Below are positions 32,145 through 41,513 of a stretch of DNA of 64,000 nucleotides, piece after piece. Origin of the DNA: Steinernema hermaphroditum (lineage: Eukaryota; Nematoda; Chromadorea; Rhabditida; Steinernematidae). Under the pieces are notes generated by a model that worked only from the letters and a program-made list of their open reading frames with translations, was not told where the DNA came from and did no database searches. The stretch covers positions 4,278,001-4,342,000 of the forward strand of contig CM059621.1 of the NCBI GenBank assembly GCA_030435675.1, given 5' to 3'. Each line of letters starts with the position of its first letter. Within the stretch, counting starts at the first letter, position 1. The position numbers and the translations under genes are program-made.

Positions 32145-32365
32145 CATGAATCAAATGCATTGCATGACACCGAATAATAGGTAGTCAGAGGATCTGGGAA
32201 TCGTCGAACCCCGGAAACGAAATTGGTTTGGAAGTTGTGTCTTCGCTGGTGGTGGTGTCCTGAGAGCGACCTTCAGGGTAACATCTCACGCAGCCGTATT
32301 CCTCGCGCCGGACATCTTTTTGTCAGCAGTGGTGGGACTACCGTTGACAACAAGATGTCCGACGG
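32145..32365 (+). repeat. Dispersed repeat family R, diverged copy
   Basis: Contains the TTCATGAATCAAATGCATTGCATGACACCG start (hairpin arms decayed), the TCTTCG.TGGTGGTGTCCT block and the GGACATCTTTTTGTCAGCAGTGGTGGGACTAC block of the 7085-7590 copy, with a deletion between them. Confidence 0.65.
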
Positions 32366-32496
32366 CACAAAAATTTCCTTGTTACAGCGGCGTTGTCAGG
32401 TCGGTAACATGTGTTTACGAATGAAAAGGCCATTTATCATTGCAGGTGACATATATATGTACATATATACATTATTTCACAATGCGGACTAGATGG

Positions 32497-33617
32497 CTAG
32501 GCGTGCCAGCAGGTCACTACAGATTTCTTCACTTCTTGCTCCTCACGAATCTCACGGTAACATGACCTGACGACTTGGAGGAGCCACATCATTACCGCCG
32601 CAACGAGTGAGAAGATGATGGTTGCTGATAATAATTGTATCCTTATGATCATCACTGAAATGATATCATGTAAATTCGGTTGCTTTTCTAATTAGAGTCT
32701 AGCCAAAGTTATGTTAGACCAGAGACCAGTCCTTCTACTTTCTTTAATTTTGCTGTTTTCATATCTATACACAGGGGGAGCAGAAAAGGGTATCTAGATA
32801 GATATCGAATGTCATTTTTGTGATCTTTCAAGAATGAAAAAGAGAAGCAAAGAAGATACTTTTCTTTAGAGGCCCTTTTTTGGATCAACCCGGCCATATT
32901 CAAAGTGCTCGAAGTTTTGGATTTTCAACGCGAGAAGAGTTAGCGTTAGGTCAAATCGAAGGGTCGGTAAACCGATACCTTACGGACAAGTTTGACAGAA
33001 CTACCGCGACTTAAAAACTCTTCCATATTCAGAAGTGGTCCACTGGAAACAAAATTTTATAGGCTGGTACACTACCGCATTATATGGCATCCACAAGTTC
33101 CATCCACTGACTTTCAGCACATACATCAAAGAAATGCGTCACCTTGGCCACTCACCCAAATCTTGAGAAGAATCGGTTTGAGCATGTGATGCCGCAATGA
33201 CCCAACCAATATTTGCTTGTCCAAGCGCGCTGCCGATAGCAATAAGCAAAGCTATTACAACGATCATGAACTGAAAACAAAACTTCAAAAAACGGCACAC
33301 TCAGATTCTTACCAAATAAGTCATATACGGTATCAAAAAGTATGCTCTCTTGTTCTTGGCTCCAACAATGACGAAGAACGCCAAAAGGACAAGTACCACA
33401 TTGTGAATTTTTACTGCTGTCCTTACGACCATAGGAGAGAGGGTGTCATCGATTATGCCGAACAGTACAAATAAGGAGACCCCAATTGTCAGCACTCCTA
33501 ACACAACTGTGGCTGTCTGAAAATAAGAAATAGTCATGACATAGGGGTTACGGAGCTCACCCGGCATGAGATCAACCTGCAGCATTGAAAAGTTGAACTT
33601 TTTGGGTCGGCGACCAT
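32497..33617 (-). CDS. Small four-pass membrane protein, LAPTM-like N-terminus
   Basis: Minus-strand exons 33561-33617, 33313-33516, 33156-33270 and 32497-32654 join in phase to 177 residues. The start ATG is set by phase: the first exon must be read in the frame giving FQCCRLISCRTATVVLG across the first intron, not the longer open frame that overlaps it. Four hydrophobic helices follow at about 20-42, 53-76, 88-108 and 133-158, with short loops and a charged C-terminal tail (CYREIREEQEVKKS). A Cys-Cys pair just before an R-T and the first helix recalls lysosomal LAPTM/MTP-type proteins and their nematode relatives. I am unsure of the family assignment and give no function. Confidence 0.62.
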
Positions 33618-33929
33618 CGGTTGAAGACGAAAACGACAATCAAACGCATGCGACGGTAGAGAGGGCGTTGCGCCACGCGATAAATTACAGGCGATAAAGA
33701 ATCGCGCGTCGTGAAAACAGCCAAACTAGTCGGGAAAACACGTTAACCTTGGGTGCACGTCATCGTGTTGGGGAAGACGGAAGCGAATGGCGTGAGCGAG
33801 TAGTAGGATGCCTGAGTGGTCTTTTTGATAAAATGATTTAAAAAAGCAAAAATATGCTTTGAATGTTGATACATAGAGGCTTCAGACGGTCTCCTACTTG
33901 TTCAAGATGAGGCAAGTGTTCCAACGTAC

Positions 33930-34059
33930 CGAGAGCAAAATTGAGCCAAAAATAGCTTATTACAACCAATAAATGACCAACGATAATGCAACAGCTCAGG
34001 GCTGAGATGGACATAAAAGAGAGGCCACATACACATTTCTTCTTTTGTCCATGTTCCAT
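33930..34059 (-). CDS. Orphan first exon resembling the neighbouring four-pass protein
   Basis: A 43-codon exon from ATG to a GTACGT donor encodes KKKCVCGLSFMSI followed by a hydrophobic helix of about 25 residues. The Cys-rich run before TM1 is like the start of the four-pass gene at 32497-33617, 313 bases further along the same strand. No later exons are found in the gap, so this looks like a truncated paralogue or an alternative first exon. Confidence 0.35.
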
Positions 34060-34149
34060 ACCACCAAAGGTTATAAATCGTTTGATAAATGTCACAGACG
34101 CGATGTATTTCACCCAAGTTTCACAACGTTCTATACAGAAGAGTGATTA

Positions 34150-34515
34150 GGGTAAAAAAAAGAACAGGGAAAAAAGAGCACACTTTTTTTGCTATTTTTC
34201 CGCTTTCCAAGCTATTGTCGGCCTATCTCATACATCTATTTGTCATAATACTAAGAACTAAAGTCAGCATTTAGGTACAGAAATAAAGCTTGCTGTTTGA
34301 GAATACTTTTTCAGTAAGATTATCTAAGGTAGAGTCTCCGATGGTGATCGAGAATGACGAAAGCTGTCAAGACAACAGGACTCACCCTTCGGGCTCGCTT
34401 TAAATCCATAGGTATTGTCCTAAGCCGGAGCCTAAGCCAAGCCTGGATGTTAGGCTCGCTTCAAAAAAAGAATATATGCTCTTTTTCCCGTGTGCTCTTT
34501 TTTTCCTGAGACCCA
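34150..34515. repeat. Small inverted-repeat element
   Basis: Inverted ends AAAAGAACAGGGAAAAAAGAGCACAC... (34154-34182) and CCGTGTGCTCTTTTTTTCCTG (34490-34512). The interior holds CCTAAGCCAAGCCTGGATGTTAGGC, which is also found inside the inverted-repeat elements at 39250-39690 and 54395-54895. Confidence 0.55.
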
Positions 34516-34814
34516 CAAGAGTTTGGAACATCTATGTGAAATCATTTAAATAGCCTTGTGTTGTCCAGATATGTCAGTCTATTGACTTGGTGTAGCATAA
34601 GTCGGTTGTGTTACACTTTCACTCTTTGCGTTTCAGTTGAACAGGTTGGTCGATCATAGACGTTGGAGATTTCCCTGTGGCGACCCACGTGGAAACCCAC
34701 TCTGCGGAGGAAAGGCGAGCCGATAGACTAACATTTAACATTTTCATTTAGCTACAGGAACACTGGATAACATGCAGATGGTGTTTTGTAAATAAAATTC
34801 ATCCAGTTTCCAGT

Positions 34815-34990
34815 GCTATTTCGTGAATCAACGGCGTTACGCCGTGCAAGATACGTCTTTTATTATGTTTCAAAAGAGGGCAAATATCACACCGTAGTCG
34901 ATGGTCTTCTCGTCGCGGAGAAGGACATTCCGGTAGAAGTCGTATGTGCGAGCTTCGAAACGGCGACAAATCGTCGACTGGCCACAATGC
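34815..34990 (+). repeat. Dispersed repeat family R, 5' part
   Basis: TTTCGTGAATCAACGGCGTTACGCCGTGCAAGA matches the start of the 7085 copy. The hairpin (ACGGCG TTA CGCCGT, 34831-34845) carries a matched change in both arms. Confidence 0.55.
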
Positions 34991-35224
34991 ATCGTTTAGT
35001 AGCTGAGCCCGACAATTGATTAATGACTGTTATTACGAAATATCTTGTTCAAAGTAGGAATGAAGGTGTGTGTAATAACTGTCGGGTGGGACACGTTCCT
35101 GTGATTTTTCAAATTTGGCCGAAATGTACCTCGCAAAGAGTGGACTATTGTGACTGTCTGAAGTGGTGCCATTATCTTCAATAAACCCGGCTGCGCGCGA
35201 ATTCGCGCCCTCCAGGTACTAAAA

Positions 35225-35880
35225 GCCAATTAGCCTGTAGCCCTGCGGGCGGCAAGATTGGCGCTCATGGATAGGGCTGAAGTTGTGGCCAAAAACTGTA
35301 GCGGCAAGACACCATAGCCCTGCGGGCGGCAAGACACCATAATGGCTAAAGTGGGCGAAAAAACTGTAAAGTTTCAGGAAACTCGAACCGAAAACACTGA
35401 ACCGGCTGAAGTTGGGACCAAAAACTGTAGCCTTGCGGGCGGCAAGATTGGCGCTCATGGATAGGGCTGAAGTTGGGGCCAAAAAACTGTAGCCCTGCGG
35501 GCAGCAAGACACCAATACCCTGCGGGCGACAAGATTGGCGCTCATGTAAATGGCTAAAGTGGGCGAAAAAACTGTAAAGTTTCAGGAAACTCGAACCGAA
35601 AACACTGCTGGTTACAAAATAGGCAACAAATCACTCAAAAACAGCAAAAAAAACTCAAAGCCTAGCATCGCCAGAGCGATAGTGGAAGTAGAGCACTACC
35701 ATCTCAGCTGTCTGTGTGGCTCATTGCGGACGTTCTCTGTTTGTAAGCGGGCGGTGTCGGGTTCGGTTCCCCTCGGGGTCTTATTTTGTGTGGGTGTTTC
35801 CGCCGTGCGCACGGAAAAAACACACACACACACACAGACCAACGGACCCGTCGGTTCTCCATTTATATATAGGGGATGAG
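35225..35880 (+). mobile_element. SINE-like repeat with internal tandem units, complete copy
   Basis: Starts at the GGGCGCGAATTCGCG-type end near 35200 (CTCCAGGTACTAAAAGCCAATTA) and runs to TCTCCATTTATATATAGGGG. The first 320 bases are about five tandem units of 60-80 bp built from GCGGGCGGCAAGA, GCGCTCATG, GGCTGAAGTT and CCAAAAACTGTAGCC. The last 180 bases have a tRNA-like promoter: A box TGGCTCATTGCGG at 35717-35729 and B box GGGTTCGGTTCCCC at 35758-35771. A CA-rich tail (CACACACACACACA) and AACGGACCCGTCGGTTCTCC follow. Related copies are at 50745-51075 (inverted, truncated) and 52490-54295 (split by a mariner). Confidence 0.65.
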
Positions 35881-36989
35881 GCCGTGGTGCATTGACATAA
35901 GCTGTTTTCGTATTCATATAGAACACCTCTTTTTCGTTTTGCAGACGTTCTGATATTTAGCGATACCGAGTACTGCAGCCGCTCTCCGTTCCCGCCATAT
36001 GATTTATGTTGTTTTCTCTCAAATGTCTTGTTTAAATAGGACGTAAACAAAAGTGTAAAAACCAACGGAAGTCAACATCGTTCAACTCCGATCACGAAAC
36101 AAGATCTACCTATTCGGAGACTGTAGCACAATTGCAAAACGTTTCACTGGAATAGAACATTGAAGTCTTGGTAATTGATAGCCAATGTCTGCAGAGCTTT
36201 TTAGCGAATGGAGTGGACACTTTGTTCGACTAGGGACCGTCGATCTTTTTCGATGTTAACACGTTGAAAACATTTTTTTGCAGAACAAGGTTCCCGGTAC
36301 CATGATTCATTTCGTTTGCTGAAGACTCGGGTAAACAGTGCCGTTAATGTTTTGATCGTATACTGCAATTTTCAAGTTACCGTCGGAATAATTTGGTGCT
36401 AGGAATTGCACTATGCTTAAGAGAGAACTCAAAACGAACAAGATGTCTGAACCTCGTCCTGAAGCATAGCCACAGGACCAAATGCAGAAGTGCACTTTGT
36501 CTAGTCAAGAGCATTTAAACGACAACATCTGATAAGAAGTTCTATTTTTAAAACGGTCCGTCGCCATCGCCGATAGTCCTCTACTTGATTAATAACATTA
36601 CCTATGGTATTTGCTGTAAGAAAGAAAGGTAAACAGAAAGTGTAACGGTGGTGTCTTAACGTTCAGGGGTCTCTTCCACCATGTCCCTCAAATGATCTTT
36701 TGTGTGAAACCGGATGTGGTCCCGCGGCTCGTCCCGGATGTAAACTCCATTACTCACACCCGTCAGCTCACACCCAGTACCTTGATATATAGTTTTTAAA
36801 GCCTGCTTGACAAGTTTTTGGCATTTTTTTATCAAATTGTTTGTAGGTATCAAACTGCTTGTTTAGGATAAGAATGTTCCTAGTAACGTTTCATGTTCTT
36901 TGTCACAAAAATGGTACTGTGATTAGGACTAATGATTCCGCCCTCGGTGACTCGGAATGATACATAGACAGCAGATATTTTGCTGTGGT
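35881..36989. other. Intergenic, no gene seen
   Basis: Minus-strand frames at 36307-36495 and 36656-36853 have no splice partners or family pattern. No feature supported. Confidence 0.35.
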
Positions 36990-37500
36990 TCTAAAGCTGG
37001 TGCGGCATGGATTGAACTGGTCGGTGGCATTACGCCTCACGGCAGTCATCGGGTTCTTCGAAACTCCAGCAATGGCGATTGAAGTTAACCTTCCCGGAGC
37101 GGTTCGAGACACAGGTGTTGCTTCGGAGCACGCATCTTCTTCGGAGAGACGGCTCCTTCGTTAGGAAGTTGCCTTTGGGAAACGTCGAAAAGCCAGAAAC
37201 AGCGACCGAATTACTTCTTTTAAAGGCGTTTGCAGCACAAGTGCGGCTTCGGAGGTCTCAACTTCTTCCGAGGGATCGGTCCTTGGTCCGCAAGTCGCGT
37301 CTTCGTCGATCATGGTGTCCTTCGGAATTACTTCTCACGTAACCGGATCGCGACATCGTGAATCTTGTCGTCGATGGGACTACGCTTCCCCTAGTCTCAA
37401 TTCCTTCTGGAGGTCATAACAACTGGGTTGCCATCAAACCAACCGCACGTTCAGAGGGCAAAAGGAGGGCCGACCGTTCGCCACGGCAAATGTGACCCGT
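36990..37500 (+). repeat. Dispersed repeat family R, long copy
   Basis: Matches 7175-7590 in order: GCGGC.T.GAT..GAACTGGTCGGTGGC, TTACGCCTCACGG, CAATGGCG, GCATCTTCTTCGGAG, GTTTGCAGCAC, AGTCGCGTCTTCGTCG, ACGCTTCCCCTAGTCTCAATTC and GGGCCGACCGTTCGCCACGGC. Parts near 37090-37270 look duplicated in tandem. Confidence 0.65.
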
Positions 37501-37729
37501 CGAATATAGATTGACACACATTCTAAAGAGTAAAGTTCCTTTTGAGCACAAATTTATAACACTACAGATGACTACAGAAACACTATGACTACAAATGATG
37601 GCTACATGACGACTACAAAAACACTACACATGACTAGTGAACGCTACTTTCGATCTGAACCAAGCTCGCTAATAAACGCTAATAAAAATATAACTGCAAA
37701 TGACTTGTAGAATATGGTTAATGTAGGTC

Positions 37730-38824
37730 TCATTGATCCATTGTAATCAGACGAGGTGCATGACTGTCGTCTTTGTTTGCTTTCTCCACAAGCTTCTTTA
37801 TCTGCTCGTCGTCTATACGAAATCGCAGCCATCCTTCCGTCTTGGTCATATTTGCCGCACCCATCTGAACAAAAACGAGGCGCAATTATATAGTCGGCGC
37901 GGAACCGATATAACATAAGTTCGACAGAACACAAGTTCGGGTGGCCGAGCACTCCGACGACTTGCTGTGCTGATAAGTCGATATAAATGAATATTTCAAT
38001 TTTAGGGAACTCTGTCATGGCGATGCAATTGAAGGTGTGTTGGCGAACGTCAAACGATCATGTTGAACCGATGTTTGCCAAAGCAGTGCCGAAAATCTAC
38101 CTGATCTCTAGCAAGACAGCTTCGATGGTCGCGCCATTACTCATTTCCCGGAAATTGCAATAATCATCGAAAATGCGAGGCATCTCCAAAATCCTATTCA
38201 AATTTCACTCCTACCTAACCTTTGACCTATATATACCCTTCCCCTTTTTCTCATTCTATTTACGCGCCAACTACAGCCCTACATCTAGAGTACCTTTTGT
38301 AACAAATTGATAATAGGAACATTCCAGTACATGGCGTCGTATTCAACGCGAGATAAGTTGTGCTCCTTCGCAAACTGAAATTTCCCTTGATGCTTATAAA
38401 TTTCTTTCTCGCTTCGCCTACCCTGAACTGCTCATTTAGGAATTTCACCGCCAGTCCACATCGTCGATATTCCTGGAGAATATACATGTCCTCAGAGTGC
38501 ATGAACTGGGTATAATACATGCTATAAAGTCCAAAGATGTCAAACCTACCGGTCCCTTCCATGATGAATAGGTAATGCTGAAGGTGGAAACTCCGACAGG
38601 CACTTCACCGACATAAGCCACAAAACCAGAAAACAGCTTTTCTCTAAGATGATGCTCAATTTCTTTCGTGGAAAGCTTTGGACCATCTGGGCACTTCAGA
38701 AATTTCGCTAGTTCCTGAACATGCGCCGCTATAATATATGTGAATGTAATCCAACCTGAGTAAAGTGTGAGACCACACGCGCGTCAGACGGAACGAGTTG
38801 ACGTATTTTCAGCGTTGTCGACAT
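37730..38824 (-). CDS. GNAT N-acetyltransferase, SSAT/thialysine-acetyltransferase type
   Basis: Minus-strand exons 38756-38824, 38550-38714, 38422-38505, 38294-38374 and 37730-37864 join in phase to 177 residues, the usual length of small polyamine or thialysine acetyltransferases. Seen in order: N-terminal strand KIRQLVPSDA, helix ELAKFLKCPDG, GFVAYVGEVPVG (central strands), SEDMYILQEYRRCGLAVKFL (the LEDLYV..R..G.G.. acetyl-CoA-binding region), AKEHNLSRVEYDAMYWN, then YWN...NLLQKMGAANMTKTEGWLRFR (the C-terminal W/N...FY..GA....EGW signature). The pyrophosphate loop reads RRCGLA in place of the common RGxGxG/A. Known members acetylate spermidine or thialysine; substrate here is inferred only. 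The last intron (429 bp) is the only long one. Confidence 0.82.
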
Positions 38825-39249
38825 TATTGCCTTATGAGGTCAGCGAAAGAAAGGCCATAATGACTGAAGTGAGGCGTAAAATTGATGGAAATACAGGTTT
38901 CGGCACAATTGAACAGACATGTTTTTGATTTGTTGCCTGTTGATGACAAATAGTGAAGTTGTCTAGAAGCAGCGAACACTGAAAGAGCGCGGGATGTACC
39001 ATCATATAAAACCAAGAAACAAGGAGCTGGACTCATATTGGTAAAGCTGTATATGACGAAATACTAGCTAAATCACTTATATGTGCACAACAGTTAACCA
39101 TTAACTGAGACTGTTGGCATTGTCGCGATCCGAGAATCGCGAGGATAGAGGATCGCGGCCTCATTCATCTTCGGGAACGAGACGGAGGACCGCATTGAAG
39201 TCGGGGCATAATCGAACCTAGGGTACTAAGACATTAGCCCCATCGATAT
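38825..39249. other. Intergenic, no gene seen
   Basis: Upstream flank of the acetyltransferase gene. No feature supported. Confidence 0.3.
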
Positions 39250-39690
39250 TTTGCGCCACTGACATTTGCACCACTTTTTTGGTCTCACCACGAAAAGCCT
39301 TTTACAAATTCCTTTACATTTTTAAAGCAACGTAGAAATGTATGGTTAGTCAGATATTACTATGTTTCAAGGTCGGTCCATACTTGTTCTGTAGTTTGCT
39401 GAAATTGAAACTGCACGCAGAGCAACTGTAAGAGCCTAAGCCAAGCCTGGATGTTAGGTCATTCGCCCACAGTCTTAACTTTCTAAACATATTCCTAAGC
39501 CGAGCCTATGTCTAGGACATAAGCAAATATGAGGGCTCGCTATTGGGCTCTTCGTTTGCTGGAACCTCACTGACATGCGCCTAGAAATCTGAACAAAACA
39601 TGTTTGAGTGCTCTCCGCTTAAGGGATTTGTAAAACGCTTTCCATGGTGAGACCAGAAAAGTGGCGACGTAATGTCGGTGGCGCAAATGT
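39250..39690. mobile_element. Inverted-repeat element (MITE-like), ends TTTGCGCCAC
   Basis: Left end TTTTGCGCCACTGACATTTGC...GGTCTCACCACG, right end CATGGTGAGACC...GACGTAATGTCGGTGGCGCAAA; the arms are about 60 bases long and imperfect. The interior contains two CCTAAGCC.AGCCT motifs shared with elements near 34400 and 54560. No coding frame. Confidence 0.6.
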
Positions 39691-40229
39691 CTGAGCACCG
39701 AAACAAACGGAAACTTCAGAAACGGATATTATAATGGATAGCACAATGCATCTAATAGTCATCTGATCTGCTGTACGAGTTCAACGTTTGACCAACGTTA
39801 TTTTACTGTAATTGCGCTGTTGATCACTTTTTTCGTATTTATTTATAGAACACATTCGATGAATTTTCATCCTGCAAAAATTCGCTTCAAGGGTATTATA
39901 GATTTGCACTCTGGAAGCTGGTGTCTGATTATAAAATATTATGCAAGAAGAGCTTTTTGCAAAAGAAGAATTTAGAACGATAATTATTAGGCACCAAACG
40001 CGTCCCGACGTCTGGTCGCCAACGCAAAAGCACCTGCATAAAATGGCGCTCCCAGATTGCTGATGACAAACCATGTTGTGGATCGCTTGTGTTGCCATCT
40101 TCTCCGTCGCTGCTTCTTCAGCGGCCACCGATGAGGTTGCTTGCCTTCGACGTACATCAAACGTCGTTTTTAGGAACTTATTAAGAGCCTCGTCGTCTCC
40201 AAGGTGGAGCCATTTCAAAGAGCGTACAG
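39691..40229. other. Intergenic, no supported gene
   Basis: A 155-codon minus-strand frame at 39781-40248 starts with a plausible N-terminal stretch but loses any protein-like character after about 70 residues and has no family match that I can name. Confidence 0.3.
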
Positions 40230-40428
40230 TGGTGTGTACGTGAAGCATTTATACTATGTCAACTCAAAGAGGTTCCCCTCCTCATACCACTACGAAGGTA
40301 TGCAGATCGTTCTATGCACACCGACATAAAGACTTTTAGGAAGCGAAGGAAGCGTCCTTTCCTACTCCGAGTATCAGAAGAACAAGGTGGCCATCGACCA
40401 TTTCTGTCCCGAGCTTAAAGTCATGTAT
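40230..40428 (+). pseudogene. Orphan exon pair of an unrecognised gene
   Basis: Two plus-strand segments (40230-40297 and 40340-40428) join in phase across a 42-bp GT-AG intron and read VYVKHLYYVNSKR..SYHYEG then SEGSVLSYSEYQKNKVAIDHF, ending at a GTGAGT donor. The peptide looks like conserved coding sequence (aromat- and Cys-bearing, no stops), but no first or later exon is found. Family R repeat sequence begins less than 100 bases downstream, so the gene is probably truncated. I do not recognise the family. Confidence 0.35.
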
Positions 40429-40519
40429 GTGAGTTATAGTAAACACTCATTTGCTTCGAGATAGATTTGGGAGTGGGGATACTGATGAGCAAAAGTTGCG
40501 TTTCGCCTTGTGTAACACC

Positions 40520-40720
40520 GAATGACACATAAGCCTTTGATTCACGAAATAAAGTCGCGACATCGAATAATTGACAAGCCGAGCCGATATCGCTTGCTCC
40601 AGGCTTCATTCCTGCACGTCGTCGATGTCAAACCGATCGGTGGCGGCGCCCTTCATGGGGCATCTTCGTGGGAATCGTCGAACTATCAGAAACGACCTAC
40701 GCACTTTGTTGGATAGCAGG
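40520..40720 (+). repeat. Dispersed repeat family R, rearranged copy
   Basis: The first part (ATGACACATAAGCCTTTGATTCACGAAATAAAG) is the element's start in inverted orientation. The following part (TTCATTCCTGCACGTCGTCGATGTCAAACCGATCGG) is in the usual orientation, so an inversion or nested insertion has occurred within the copy. Confidence 0.6.
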
Positions 40721-41513
40721 ATGCATCGAGTACTCATTTGATCTGCTGTGCGAGTTCCAAAAGCGATGGAAGTGCAAGTCGGAAATCAATGGGCGGAAAT
40801 GTCCGGGGCGCATGTCTCCGGGCACCGGAAATCAGCACTTTTCTTTCAAAAGGTCTGACAAACGGAGAAACCGTCAGTCAACCTGTCCTGTACCTATTAC
40901 CCGAACTGAACGGAAACATTACTTCCAATGAAACATGGGCATCATCTGCAATGTCAGCCGATGACACACACTAATTTCATCGATTGAACAAAGGGCACCA
41001 AAAACAGATAATCAGAGAAGAAGGCACGTAAAGATTTCCAAGTAGGTGTCGAAATGAATAAAGATCCTTCAAACTCGCAGCAATAAACTAATTGACGAAT
41101 ACGTACGTGTCAGCAGTTGGAAGCCAGCAGATACGCGGACACAATGGTAATAACCTAAACGCAAAGATCCGCTCTGTTGGACAGTGCCTTCAGAGCTTCA
41201 AGCACAACGATCACTGTTCTCATTGGCTTATATTGTTTACAGCTAACGACCAATGTGACTAGTGTGACCGCACCCTGATCTAGCCTGAACAAAGATGGAC
41301 TGGAAGTCACATCATGCCGACTGTGGACCAAAATGTGTGCAGTAGTCATTTGATAAGTAAAAAAGTACATCACCGGTAAGCCGACTTGAAGTCGTCTGCG
41401 ATAAAAGGACAGTAAGCTAAAGTGGTATGTACCTATTATCTAAACACGACAGACACATTACTTTCAAAGGACAGTTTCATTTGTGAGATTAACGTCTCAA
41501 CCCAGCAGTGGTC
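40721..41513. other. Intergenic, upstream of the first astacin-lectin gene
   Basis: No gene supported. Presumed promoter of the gene that starts at 41514. Confidence 0.3.
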
